Below, piece after piece: positions 41,606-52,732 of a DNA stretch of 64,000 nucleotides (positions are counted from its first letter, which is position 1; every line of letters begins with the position of its first letter). Below the pieces are notes generated by a model. It was not told the DNA's origin. It did no database searches and saw only the letters and a program-made list of their open reading frames with translations. Position numbers and translations under genes: made by a program. The DNA is taken from NCBI RefSeq assembly GCF_031843945.1, contig NZ_JAVTJJ010000001.1:496001-560000 (forward strand). The letters run 5' to 3'. This stretch comes from Paracidovorax sp031843945. GTDB taxonomy: Bacteria > Pseudomonadota > Gammaproteobacteria > Burkholderiales > Burkholderiaceae_C.

Positions 41606-43084
41606 TCAGCGAAAAAGCCCTGGCGGCAACGGCGTGGTCTTGCCGTTCAGCGTCAGCTGGCCGCCTTGCAGCTTGATGGCGCTGGTCAGGAATTCGCCCT
41701 CCTGCAGCACGTAGCCTGCAGACTGGGCCATGCCGACCATCGCATCCACGTCTTTTTCCTTCGCCTCGGGCTTGCCGGTGGACTGCATCAGCGGCAGCAC
41801 CCAGGCCTTGGGCAGCCGCGCGCCGGCTTGCAGCACCGAGGTTTTCATCAACGCCGGGGTCCAGCCTGCCTGGGCCACTTCGGCGTCGGTGGGCGCGCGC
41901 TGCACCTCGGCGCCGTAGTCCAGCTGGCCTGTCTTGCCCTGGTAGGTGGCCTGCACCTTCATGGAATAGGCGGGCAATGCCTGCACCAGGCGGGGCGCGT
42001 TCTCCATCAGTACGGTCATGCCTTGCTGCTCCATGGCGGCCACTGCATTGGCAACACCACCGGCGCGATAGCTGTCCAGCACCACGCGCTGGAAGCTGCG
42101 AATCGCTTCGATGCTGATGCGCTGGATCTTTTCCTCGAACCCGATCGATTCGAAGTCGATCGGGCCGAGGCGCCCGGCCGTTTTCAGGTTCGTCATCATG
42201 CCCAGCGTGCCGTCGGCGGCCTCGATGACATAGGTGCCGACGATGTTCTTGACGTCCATCATGGGTTTGGCATCGCCACCAGCCGCCGGCACCACGCTGG
42301 CAAAGGCCCGCTCCACGCGGAACTCGGCCTTGCCCGGGCCGATGCCCCAGAGGCCATCGATCACGGCATTGTCGAAGCTGCCTTCCATGCCCTGCAGGTT
42401 GACCGACGTGCGGTCCACCGGCTCCACGGCCGCCGTTTCGTCGTTGTCGTTTTCTTCTTCCTCCTGCTCGTCGGCCATGGCCTGGGCTGAGGCATCCGGA
42501 ATGCCGATCAGGCCAAACTCGGGCAGGCGAAAGCTGCCCTTGAGATGCTTGCCATCGCGGCTGATGGCCATGTCATAGACCATCTCCTGCCAGCGCATCG
42601 TCATGCCGTCGTCACCCATCTCGCCGGCCGGCAGCTGGAAATGAATGTCGTGGCTGCCCGTCAGATGGTGCACGCTGGTCAGGATCGGCGCTGAGGCCTT
42701 GCTCAACCGGGCCTGGGTTTCAGCATCCAGCCCTTCCAGGGAAAAACGTGAATCGACCACGGCGCCGGCAACGCGTGCGCCCGCCAGCGGGCCGTGGCGT
42801 ACCGCACTGTCGACCACCACCCGCAGCGGCTGCGGCGCGGGGGAGCCGGCTTCCTTAGGGGCTTGCGCCCACTGCAGCACCAGGCGCGCCTGCGACGAGA
42901 AGAACCCCTTGTCGTAGTCGTCAGACACCACGACATCGGCGCCCAGCGCCTTGCGCAGCTCAGCCACGGCCTCTTGATATTCCGCCTGCACACGCTGCCC
43001 GAAGTACCAAGTTGCGCCACCATACGCCACCACAGCCACGGCCACCGCAGTGGCCGCCGCCACTCCCACTCTCTTGTTGCTCAT
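41606..43084 (-). CDS. YdgA family (DUF945) protein
   Basis: A 492-residue protein with a single N-terminal membrane helix (AAATAVAVAVVAYGGATWYFG) and a large extracytoplasmic beta-rich domain. GFFSSQARLVLQW and the internal pattern of short beta strands match E. coli YdgA (about 502 residues), a protein of the AsmA-like/DUF945 group. An acidic patch (EQEEEENDNDE type, about residues 205-217) is a local oddity. Its function is not established. It stands alone between lysE and the NDH-2 gene. Confidence 0.85.
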   Translation of the reverse strand: MSNKRVGVAAATAVAVAVVAYGGATWYFGQRVQAEYQEAVAELRKALGADVVVSDDYDKGFFSSQARLVLQWAQAPKEAGSPAPQPLRVVVDSAVRHGPLAGARVAGAVVDSRFSLEGLDAETQARLSKASAPILTSVHHLTGSHDIHFQLPAGEMGDDGMTMRWQEMVYDMAISRDGKHLKGSFRLPEFGLIGIPDASAQAMADEQEEEENDNDETAAVEPVDRTSVNLQGMEGSFDNAVIDGLWGIGPGKAEFRVERAFASVVPAAGGDAKPMMDVKNIVGTYVIEAADGTLGMMTNLKTAGRLGPIDFESIGFEEKIQRISIEAIRSFQRVVLDSYRAGGVANAVAAMEQQGMTVLMENAPRLVQALPAYSMKVQATYQGKTGQLDYGAEVQRAPTDAEVAQAGWTPALMKTSVLQAGARLPKAWVLPLMQSTGKPEAKEKDVDAMVGMAQSAGYVLQEGEFLTSAIKLQGGQLTLNGKTTPLPPGLFR

Positions 43085-43298
43085 TGTCGATTTCCGTTTT
43101 TTGAAGAATTCATGGATTCCCGCTGCGCCTCGAACGAATCACTTTGGAAAGCAGAGGGTCAGGGGCGGCGAGATTAGCAGCTTCGCCGCCAACGGCCTTC
43201 AGATGAAAATGCTTCGGCCGGGAGCCACTGGGGCACACAGCTAGCGCAAGTTCGCGCTCACCTGGGGCGAACAGATGGACAACGGCCAGATGACTCCG

Positions 43299-43913
43299 TC
43301 ACCGCAGGATGGATGCCACCTGCCACACGGCAAAGACCATCAGCACACCCGCACTCCCCAGGCTGATACGCTGCTGCCAGCGCGAATCGAAGCGCGCGCG
43401 GAGCCGGCCAACGATGCCGCTCAAAAATAGCCACCACATCGCCGAGCCGATCAGCACGCCCAACACCATCGTTGCGGGTGCTGTCACGGCCGAACGCCCG
43501 GCCATCGCGCCGAAGATCGCGACGAACAAGAGGATGGTCGCCGGGCTGGACAGCGTCAGCACGAACGTGGAGGCAAAGTAGTGCCAGCCGCTGCGTGCCA
43601 CTCCGGCATCCACCGGCCCCAGGACCGCAGGCGCACGCACAAGCCGCCAGGCCATCCACAGCAGAAACCCTGCGCCGAACAGCGTGAGCGGCAAGCGCGC
43701 GGCAACCAGGGCCTGGATCAGCCAGCTCGCGCCAAAGGCGCCTACCGCGCCATAGACAGCATCCGCCGCTGCGGCGCCCAGCCCGGTGGCGAGCCCCGCG
43801 CGAGAACCGTGGTCGAGACTGCGCTGAATGGTCAGCACGCCGATCGGGCCGACAGGGGCGGCAATCGACAGCCCGATCAGCATCGAAGAGAAAAAGATTT
43901 CAACTAGTTCCAT
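43299..43913 (-). CDS. LysE/RhtB family amino-acid exporter
   Basis: A 204-residue membrane protein with six predicted helices. The N-terminus has SMLIGLSIAAPVGPIGVLTIQRSL, the conserved PxGP loop of LysE/RhtB exporters; a second signature, TLSSPATILLFVAIFGAM, lies near residues 120-137. It is divergent from an Lrp/AsnC gene that probably regulates it, a very common pairing. The substrate is presumably an amino acid or analogue. Confidence 0.9.
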   Translation of the reverse strand: MELVEIFFSSMLIGLSIAAPVGPIGVLTIQRSLDHGSRAGLATGLGAAAADAVYGAVGAFGASWLIQALVAARLPLTLFGAGFLLWMAWRLVRAPAVLGPVDAGVARSGWHYFASTFVLTLSSPATILLFVAIFGAMAGRSAVTAPATMVLGVLIGSAMWWLFLSGIVGRLRARFDSRWQQRISLGSAGVLMVFAVWQVASILR

Positions 43914-44005
43914 GCCACCTATCGTAGGTAAGTCAATTCACCACCTGAAGTTTTTTTTACTGTGATATTTAGCAAATACCAGAATATTTATGGAAAATAA
44001 TATCG

Positions 44006-44464
44006 ATGACAGAATCCATTCAACTCGACGCCAAAGCCTGGAAACTACTTGAAGCGCTGCAGGCCGATGGCCGTGCGCCGCTCAAGACGCTGGCCGAGGC
44101 GGCCGGCCTTTCGATCGCTGCCTCGGCCGAGCGTCTCAAGCGCCTGCAGGAAGCTGGTGTGATCCGCGGTGTGCACGCAGACCTCGATCCCACCAAGGTG
44201 GGGTTGCAGGTCCAGGCCATCATCGGCATCACCACCGGGCAACCGCACAAGCAGGCACTGCTGAAGGCGCTGCGCACGCGCGCCGAAGTTCTCGAGTGCC
44301 ACCACGTCACCGGTGCCGATTCGTACGTGATGAGTGTGGCCGTGGCGGACATGGCTGCGCTGGAGTCCTTCCTTGGCGACATCAATCGGTGGGGAGAAAC
44401 ACGCACGGCGATCGTCATGTCCACGCCCATCTCCCGGCGCGGACCACGTCGGCTGTTACCTTGA
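44006..44464 (+). CDS. Lrp/AsnC family regulator
   Basis: A 152-residue feast/famine regulator. LDAKAWKLLEALQADGRAPLKTLAEAAGLS is the N-terminal helix-turn-helix (about residues 8-37). GLQVQAIIGITTGQPHKQALLKAL begins the RAM ligand-binding domain, and TGADSYVMSVAVADMAALESFL carries its conserved core. Its divergence from the lysE-type exporter, with an AT-rich 92-bp gap, suggests it controls that gene in response to an amino acid. Confidence 0.9.
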   Translation: MTESIQLDAKAWKLLEALQADGRAPLKTLAEAAGLSIAASAERLKRLQEAGVIRGVHADLDPTKVGLQVQAIIGITTGQPHKQALLKALRTRAEVLECHHVTGADSYVMSVAVADMAALESFLGDINRWGETRTAIVMSTPISRRGPRRLLP

Positions 44465-44763
44465 GCGCGGCCGGACGGGTATGGAAAGCAAACGATTCGA
44501 CTTGCTGCGTGCCGAATGAGCGGCATTGAAGCGGACGGAGCTTCGCGGCGGCCCTCATCGGCCCTGGGACCAAACCAGCGCTGGTACAGCGGGAGCAACA
44601 TGCTTGTGAATCCCAGCATCCTGCAGTCCCACTCGTGTCTGTGAGCCGCGCGGCATGAGGGCATGTCATCGACTTCGGAATGCATGCTGTGCGAGTGCCG
44701 GTCAGAGGCCTCTATCAGCGCGCAAGGTTGAAATGTAGACGCCAACAGAACAAGCCGCACAGA
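44465..44763. other. Intergenic stretch without recognisable gene
   Basis: About 300 bp between the convergent lrp and katG genes. The open frames here are short and lack family similarity or a ribosome-binding site. Nothing beyond the katG terminator at its right end is visible. Confidence 0.6.
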
Positions 44764-44798
44764 AGAAAAAGCCCGCCACCTGTGTCAGGCAGCGGGCT
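44764..44798 (-). terminator. Intrinsic terminator of katG
   Basis: On the minus strand GCCCGCTGCCTG pairs with CAGGTGGCGGGC, with a short loop, then TTTTTC. It lies about 35 bp after the katG stop. Confidence 0.9.
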
Positions 44799-44829
44799 CT
44801 TGCCAATGCGGCTCAGCCGTGTCAGGCGA

Positions 44830-47058
<2,229 letters not shown>

Positions 47059-47156
47059 GGGGCGATCCTCTCGGCTGTTAGACAGGTGAATAGTAAGGTC
47101 GTTGCCAGATACCTTTAAGTCAATTAATCGCATCTTCGGGATAGTTTTTGGCTACA

Positions 47157-48073
47157 TCAAGCCACTTCTGCCCCGTCGCACCCGCAGATGCCGAACAGCA
47201 ATGCGCGGGCCCAGCGGTGGCCCGACAAGCGGTGCGTGCGTTCATGCCATACCGCCGTCTTGGCAAACCCCGCAGTGGACAGCGGCGGCTCGCGCACGAC
47301 CAGACCGGGCGCATGTGCCACCAGCCGCTGTGGCACCACGGCGAGGTCGCTGGTGCTCAAGATTTCAGGAAGCACCAGAAACTGGTGGCCGACAGCAGCA
47401 CCCGCCGCGTGCGGCCCAGGCGGGCCAGCGCCTCGTCCGTCACACCTTCGAAGCGGCCCCCTCTGTAGGGAATGCGTGCGCGGTCCAGCGCGCAGAAGCG
47501 GTCCAGCGACAAAAGCCCGTTGCTGGCCTCGGGGTGGCCTTCGCGCATGACGCACACATGGTGCTCATCGAAGAGATGGCGGGCATACAGGCCCGGCGCG
47601 GTGTTCTCGGGCGAGATCAGCGCCAGATCGATGTCGCCGCGCTCCAGCCGCTCTTGCACCGGCAGGTGCTGCGGTGGCACCACGGCCACGCGCAGGTGCG
47701 GCGCGCCCTGGCGCAACCGCGCAAGAAACGGCACCACCACAGTCTGAAGGGCGTAGTCGGTCGATGCGATGCGCAGCGTCATGGTCGCCGTCCCAGGGTC
47801 GAAGTCGGGCGGCTGCAGCAGCGATTCCACCTGGCCCAGCAGCTGTTTGACCGGCAACGCCGGATCCTGCGCGCGCAGCGTGGGGGCGATGCCGCGCTGC
47901 ATGCGCACAAACAGCGGGTCGTCAAAGCTCTCGCGCAACCGCGTGAGCATGCCGCTCACGGCCGGCTGCGTCAGCGCCAGCCGCTGGGCGGCGCGCGTCA
48001 CGCTGCGCTCGTCGAGCAAGGCGTCCAGCGCTTTGAGCAGGTTCAGGTCCAGGGTTTTGATATCGGCCGGCAT
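47157..48073 (-). pseudogene. LysR family regulator, frameshifted near the C-terminus
   Basis: The ATG at 48073 starts MPADIKTLDLNLLKALDALLDERSVTRAAQ in pattern, a normal LysR helix-turn-helix, followed by LRIASTDYALQTVVVPFLARL in the effector domain. After VLLSAT the frame ends at 47357, whereas the neighbouring frame reads FLVLPEILSTSDLAVVPQRLVAHAPGL and runs to 47157, as in intact homologues. One missing C in GCCACC-AGTTTC (near 47388) explains the shift. The whole locus would give about 305 residues, normal for LysR. Divergent from, and almost abutting, the OYE remnant it may once have controlled. Confidence 0.85.
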
Positions 48074-48074
48074 G

Positions 48075-48847
48075 CCACCGACGGCCTGACCAACGACTGG
48101 CATCAGGTGCATGACCCCTCCATCGCGCGCGGCGGCGCCGGGCTGGTGATCGTCGAAGCGACGGGCGTGTCGCCCGAGGGCCGCATCACCCCGGGCTGCA
48201 CGGGGCTGTGGAACGACGAGCAGGCCGAGGGCCTGTCGCGCATCGCCGCCGGCATCAAGGCCGCAGGCGCTGTACCCGGCATCCAGATCGGCCATGCCGG
48301 CCGAAAGGCCAGCGCCAACCGCCCGTGGGAAGGTGACGACCACATCGCCGAAGGCGCGCCGGACAGCTGGCCCACCATCACGCCATCGGCCATCGCCTAC
48401 GGTGAAAACCTGCCGCGCGTGCCCCGTGCCATGACGCTGGAGGATATCGCCCGCGTGCAGGCCGACTTCGTGGCCGCCGCGCGCCGCGCACGCGAGCGCG
48501 GGCTCGACCTGCTCAACGTCAGCGTCAACTTCGTCATTCCGGGCACGCAGATTCCCTGGGTCACGCCCGCCTTCCTGGCGCCCATCGCGCAGCGCGTCAG
48601 CCGCGAAGCCGGCGTGCCCGTGGCGTCGTCCTGGTGCATCGACGACCCACGCACCGCCGAGCGCGTGGTAGCCGAGGGCCAGATGAGTCTGGTGATGATC
48701 GGCCGCGCCCACCTGGCCAACCCGCACTACGCCTATCACCTGGCGCAGACGCTGGGCGAAGACCAGCCTGACTGGAAGCTGCCTGCGCCGTATGCGCACT
48801 GGCTGTCGCGCTACCGTGGCGCGGGCCGGTCGGCTGCAGCGCAGTGA
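48075..48847 (+). pseudogene. Old yellow enzyme (NADH:flavin oxidoreductase), deleted
   Basis: The readable part begins in mid-domain at TDGLTNDWHQVHDPSIARGGAG and continues through VEATGVSPEGRITPG and IQIGHAGRKASANRPWEG, all OYE/YqjM motifs. No start codon or first 35 or so residues exist, because the LysR gene begins there. A second lesion joins RARERGLDLLNVSVN directly to the final barrel segment (IPGTQIPWVTPAFLAPI, then MIGRAHLANPHYAY). This removes about 90-100 residues including the catalytic region around HxxH/N and Tyr. The residual frame is open but cannot encode a working enzyme. Confidence 0.8.
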
Positions 48848-48870
48848 ACTGAGCGGGCCTCTTTCGCTAT

Positions 48871-48926
48871 TAATTCAATAGCTACCAGCGCTTGATGCAT
48901 AAGCGCTAGAGGCCTATTTGGCTCTA
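48871..48926. repeat. Comamonadaceae intergenic palindromic repeat, copy 5
   Basis: TTCAATAGCTACCAGCGCTTGATGCATAAGCGCTAGAGGCC-type sequence with the usual TATTTGGCTC tail. Here it is between convergent genes. Confidence 0.8.
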
Positions 48927-48954
48927 AACCTACCCGCAGGCAGCTCCAGACAGG

Positions 48955-49896
48955 TCATGCAGCAGCCGTGGCGGCAGGCGCGCGTGCCAGCACGGCCAGC
49001 AGGTTGCGCGCCGCGCCCACGCCCATGTTCACGTAGGCATCGGAGGTCACACCACCGATGTGCGGGCTGAGGATGAAGCGCCGCTCGCCCTGGAAGGGGT
49101 GGCCCGCTGCCATGGGCTCCACGGCGAAGCTGTCCAGCCCGGCGGCCATCACCTGGCCCGACCGCACGGCGGCCAGCAGCGCCGCTTCGTCGATGAGCCC
49201 GCCGCGCGCGGTGTTCACCACGATCACGCCGCGCTGGCACTGCGCCAGCGTGGCGGCGTTCACCAGGCCCCGGTTCTCGTCCTTCAGCGGGCAGTGCAGC
49301 GAAATGGCGTGGGACTCGCGCCAGATCGTGTCCAGATCCACGCTTTGCACATGGGCTGGCAAATCGCGGGCAAATGGATCAAACCCGATCACCCGCATGC
49401 CCAGCGCATCGGCCATCCTGGCAAACCGCAGCCCGATGGCGCCCAGGCCCACCACGCCCACGGTGCGCCCACCCAGCTCCAGGCTCTTGTGCGTGGCCTT
49501 GTCCCAGTGACCGGCGTGCATGCGCGCATCCAGCTGCACGACGGACTTGGCACAGGCCAGCAGCAGCGCCAGCGCCTGCTCGGCCACCGCCGCCGCGTTG
49601 GCACCCGCAGCGGCCACCACGTCGATGCCGCGCGCTTTTGCGGCCTCCTTGTCGATGGTGTCCGTGCCGCTGCCGTGCTTGGAGATCACCTTGAGCGAGG
49701 GCGCAGCATCCATCACCGCCGCGCCCACCTGGCCGTAGCGCACGATGATGGCCACCGGGTCGTGCTGCCTGCACAGCGCCACCAGGTCGCCTTCGGTGGG
49801 CGTCTTGCCGGCATAGACGATCTCGAAATCTTCAAGCAGATCGAGCGCCTGCTGCGCCAGGTCGGCGCCGGTGACGAGGATGGCACCGGCACTCAC
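48955..49896 (-). CDS. D-2-hydroxyacid dehydrogenase (SerA-like)
   Basis: A 313-residue dehydrogenase from a GTG at 49896 that overlaps the preceding stop (GTGA). The NAD site reads VGVVGLGAIGLRFARMADALGM (GxGxxG about residues 146-151). Catalytic Arg is in VVNTARGGLIDE, Glu near VEPMAAG and His in LSPHIGGVT. It is last in a three-gene unit with an RraA-like aldolase and a Bug binding protein, so it probably oxidises or reduces a catabolic 2-hydroxyacid rather than phosphoglycerate; no ACT regulatory domain is present. Confidence 0.9.
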   Translation of the reverse strand: MSAGAILVTGADLAQQALDLLEDFEIVYAGKTPTEGDLVALCRQHDPVAIIVRYGQVGAAVMDAAPSLKVISKHGSGTDTIDKEAAKARGIDVVAAAGANAAAVAEQALALLLACAKSVVQLDARMHAGHWDKATHKSLELGGRTVGVVGLGAIGLRFARMADALGMRVIGFDPFARDLPAHVQSVDLDTIWRESHAISLHCPLKDENRGLVNAATLAQCQRGVIVVNTARGGLIDEAALLAAVRSGQVMAAGLDSFAVEPMAAGHPFQGERRFILSPHIGGVTSDAYVNMGVGAARNLLAVLARAPAATAAA

Positions 49897-50579
49897 AGCG
49901 TTTCTCCATCCTTGAGCACACCGGCGGCGCGCAGCGCGGCAGGCAGCCACTTCGATGCCGTGTCGCCCCGGGCGATCGCCTCGATGCGCGCGGCCTCGTC
50001 GGCGACCTTCTTGTCGGCCAGGGCCAGCATGGCGGGCGCCTTGGCCCGCTCGATGACCACCACACCGTCGGCGTCGCCCACCACCAGGTCGCCCGGGTTC
50101 ACCACGGCGCCACCTGCCGAAATGGGGTGGTTGATGCGCCCGGGCACGTACTTGGTCGGGCCGGCAGGGTTGAAGCCGGCGCTGAACACGGGAAAGCCCA
50201 GGTCGAGCAGTTCCAGCTTGTCGCGAATGGCGGCGTCCACGACCACGCCGGCCAGGCCGATCTTCTGGCAGGCGCTGAGCATCAGCGTGCCCATCAGCGC
50301 GGCAGTCTGGTCGCCCCTGCCGTCGATCACCAGCACGTCGCCGGGCTGGGCCAGCGCGATGGCGGCGTGGATCATCAGGTTGTCGCCGGGCCGCACCTCG
50401 ACGGTGAAGGCCGGGCCGGCCACCTTCATGCTCTGGTGAACGGGCGCCACGCGGGCGTGCATGGTGCCGCGGCGTCCGGCCACGTCGGCCAGGATGGCGG
50501 CCTGGAAGGTCGCGGCCTTGGCGACGACTTCGGCGCCCACGCGCTCGATGTCACGGATGATGTCGGGAGAAGAAGTCAT
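49893..50579 (-). CDS. RraA-like / HMG-type aldolase family protein
   Basis: A 228-residue RraA-family protein (4-hydroxy-4-methyl-2-oxoglutarate aldolase/RraA). The core has VRPGDNLMIHAAIALAQPGDVLVID, GRGDQTAALMGTLM, and VVDAAIRDKLEL carrying the Arg-Asp pair used for substrate and metal in the aldolases. In this catabolic context (dehydrogenase, Bug protein, IclR) an oxoacid aldolase or decarboxylase is more likely than the RNase E inhibitor role. The ATG at 50579 follows a weak purine run. Confidence 0.85.
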   Translation of the reverse strand: MTSSPDIIRDIERVGAEVVAKAATFQAAILADVAGRRGTMHARVAPVHQSMKVAGPAFTVEVRPGDNLMIHAAIALAQPGDVLVIDGRGDQTAALMGTLMLSACQKIGLAGVVVDAAIRDKLELLDLGFPVFSAGFNPAGPTKYVPGRINHPISAGGAVVNPGDLVVGDADGVVVIERAKAPAMLALADKKVADEAARIEAIARGDTASKWLPAALRAAGVLKDGETL

Positions 50580-50623
50580 GGCGATGGTCTGGTGTGATGA
50601 ATGCGATGCAGTGCGGGCAGACA

Positions 50624-51676
50624 TCAATCCAGGCTGGCGCCCGAATCCTTGACGATCTTGGCCCAGCGGGGCACTTCGGCGCGCAGCAGCGCGCTGAACT
50701 TCTCGGGCGTGCCGCCCAGTACTTCCCCGCCTTCGGAGCGCAGCTTGTCGGCCACATCGGGCTGGGCCAGCGCACTGTTGATGGCCTTGTTCAGCTGCTG
50801 AACGATGGCCGCCGGCGTGCCGACCGGCGCGAGCACGCCGTACCACGACGTGGCCTCAAAACCCTTGTAGCCCGACTCCTCCATCGTCGCCGTCTGCGGC
50901 AGTTGGCTGGAGCGCTGGCGCGAGGTGACCACCACCGCATGCAGCTTGCCGTTGCGCACCTGGCCCAGCAGCGTGGGCACGGCCGACATGTACAGGTCGA
51001 TCTGCCCGCCCACCAGGTCGGTCATGGCCTGCGATGCGCCCTTGTACGGAATGTGGCGCAGCTTGATGCCAGAGGCGCCCTGCGCCAGCTCGCCCGCCAG
51101 ATGCGCCACCGTGCCGTTGCCCGAATAGCCGAGCGTGATGCCGTCGGGCTTGGCCTTGGCGGCCGCGACCACGTCGGCAAACGTCTTGTAGGGCGACGTG
51201 GCCGACGTGGCCATGACGATGGGCGCCGACGACACCAGCGCCACCGGCACCAGGTCCTTCAGAGAGTCATAAGGCAGCTTGGCATACAGCGACGGGTTGA
51301 TGGCCAGGTTGCTGGTCTGGCCCATGACCAGCGTGTAGCCGTCGGGTGCGGACTTGGCCGCCGCGTCCACGCCCAGGTTGCCGCCAGCGCCGGGGCGGTT
51401 GTCCACCACCACCGTCCACTGGTTCTGATCGGCCAGCTTCTGCGCAACGGTGCGGGCAATCATGTCGGTGCCACCGCCGGGCGGGAATGGCACGATCAAC
51501 CGGATGGGCTTGGCCGGATAGGCCGCCTGCGCCACGGCCACGGAGGGCACCGAAGCCAGCGCCAATGCAGCCAGCGCGGCGCCGGCCACGGCCAGGCGGA
51601 TGCGCGGCAATGCCGGCTTGAGCGTGAGGGAAGAAGCGGCGGCGCGCGACGACGCAGCACAGGAATGCTGGAACAT
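50624..51676 (-). CDS. Bug family tripartite tricarboxylate binding protein
   Basis: A 350-residue periplasmic protein with a long signal region (hydrophobic core LAVAGAALAALALASVPSVAVA, cleavage near AVAQA). The body has YPAKPIRLIVPFPPGGGTDMIAR, VVDNRPGAGGNLGVDAAAK and IPYKGASQAMTDLVGGQID, the Bug/TctC signatures. No TctA/TctB genes are nearby, as is usual in Burkholderiales, where many Bug genes stand alone. It is the first gene of the RraA/dehydrogenase unit, divergent from iclR. Confidence 0.9.
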   Translation of the reverse strand: MFQHSCAASSRAAASSLTLKPALPRIRLAVAGAALAALALASVPSVAVAQAAYPAKPIRLIVPFPPGGGTDMIARTVAQKLADQNQWTVVVDNRPGAGGNLGVDAAAKSAPDGYTLVMGQTSNLAINPSLYAKLPYDSLKDLVPVALVSSAPIVMATSATSPYKTFADVVAAAKAKPDGITLGYSGNGTVAHLAGELAQGASGIKLRHIPYKGASQAMTDLVGGQIDLYMSAVPTLLGQVRNGKLHAVVVTSRQRSSQLPQTATMEESGYKGFEATSWYGVLAPVGTPAAIVQQLNKAINSALAQPDVADKLRSEGGEVLGGTPEKFSALLRAEVPRWAKIVKDSGASLD

Positions 51677-51759
51677 GGTTTTTGTCTCCGTTTATGAAAA
51701 TTCGATCACCGCTCTGCAACCTGGGCTGCTGAATGGCGACGCGGGTGACTTTAGATAAA

Positions 51760-51786
51760 CGTTTCAATCCATACAATGGCGTTTCA
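51760..51786. promoter_or_regulatory. Direct-repeat operator CGTTTCA-N13-CGTTTCA
   Basis: Two exact CGTTTCA copies start 20 bp apart (51760 and 51780), two helical turns, in the gap between the IclR gene and the divergent Bug gene. IclR proteins bind as dimers of dimers, which fits. They fall inside the coding region if the longer start at 51733 is used, which favours the start at 51808. Confidence 0.5.
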
Positions 51787-51807
51787 CACAACGCAACGCG
51801 TAGCACC

Positions 51808-52638
51808 ATGAGCAACCCGCACACACCGCTTCCCGCAGCGCTCGACGCAGTCCAGCCCGCCACCGAATCGACCGAGTCGAACGGCCCCGAGGCCATCGCC
51901 GCTGCTGCCGGCGGAGTGATTGCCGTCACCCGTGCGCTGCAGTTGCTCGAAGCCTTCGCGCTGGGCGAATCGCGTTTGGCGCTGGCCGAACTCAGCCGGC
52001 GCACCGGGCTGCATAAGACTACGGTGCTGCGGCTGGCGCGCACGCTGGCGCAGTCCGGCTTCATGGTGCAGCGCGAAGACGGCGACTGGCGCCTGGGGCC
52101 GGCCGCCGGCTGGCTGGGCGCGCGCTACCAGGCCGGCTTCGACGTGCAGAACGTGCTGGAGCCCGCGCTGCGCGAACTAACGCAGGCCACTGGCGAGAGC
52201 GCTGCGTTCTATGTGCGCGAAGGCAGCGTGCGGACCTGCCTGGTGCGGGTGGAAGGCCCGCATGCGCTGCGCCACCATGCCCGCATGGGCGAAGGCCTGC
52301 CGCTGGACAAGGGCTCGCCGGGCCGCGTGATCCTGGCGTTTTCGGGCGAGCCGGGCGAGGCCTACGAAGAGATCCGCCAGCGCGGCTACCACTGGTCCAT
52401 CGGCGAGCGCGAACAGGGCGTGGCCACCGTGTCGGCGCCAGTCTTCGGCATGCATTGGCGGCTGATGGGATCGGTCTGCATCTCCGGGCCGGCGTCGCGT
52501 CTGCCGGCCGACCGCCTTGAAGCGCTGGCCCGCACGGTGGTGACTGCGGCCAACCAGCTGTCGTACGCACTGGCGGGCAACGCGGCTGCACCGGCCGGCA
52601 ACGGCGCGCCGGTGCGGCCCAGCCAGTGGCACCCGTGA
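51808..52638 (+). CDS. IclR family transcriptional regulator
   Basis: A 276-residue regulator. AVTRALQLLEAFALGESRLALAELSRRTGLHKTTVLRLARTL is the winged helix and recognition helix; the effector domain includes YVREGSVRTCLVRVEGPHALRHHARMG and SPGRVILAFSG, followed by the usual GVATVSAPVFG. Both ends are Ala/Pro-rich. The in-frame ATG at 51733 would add 25 residues. It is divergent from the Bug-RraA-dehydrogenase unit and is its likely regulator. Confidence 0.9.
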   Translation: MSNPHTPLPAALDAVQPATESTESNGPEAIAAAAGGVIAVTRALQLLEAFALGESRLALAELSRRTGLHKTTVLRLARTLAQSGFMVQREDGDWRLGPAAGWLGARYQAGFDVQNVLEPALRELTQATGESAAFYVREGSVRTCLVRVEGPHALRHHARMGEGLPLDKGSPGRVILAFSGEPGEAYEEIRQRGYHWSIGEREQGVATVSAPVFGMHWRLMGSVCISGPASRLPADRLEALARTVVTAANQLSYALAGNAAAPAGNGAPVRPSQWHP

Positions 52639-52732
52639 TGTCGAATCGGTGACCCGGCATCCGTGATTTCCTGCTTACGTGCCTGGTGCGGCTTGGGTAC
52701 AACCGTCTCTCAACCTCCAGGAGACTTTCACA

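Noticed and set aside
44020..44760. 246-codon minus-strand frame opposite the Lrp gene
   Set aside because: Its body is antisense to the Lrp gene; the remaining part has no family similarity.
47102..48847. 581-codon plus-strand frame as a novel fusion protein
   Set aside because: Its first half is antisense to the LysR gene; only the second half is OYE sequence, and that is internally deleted.
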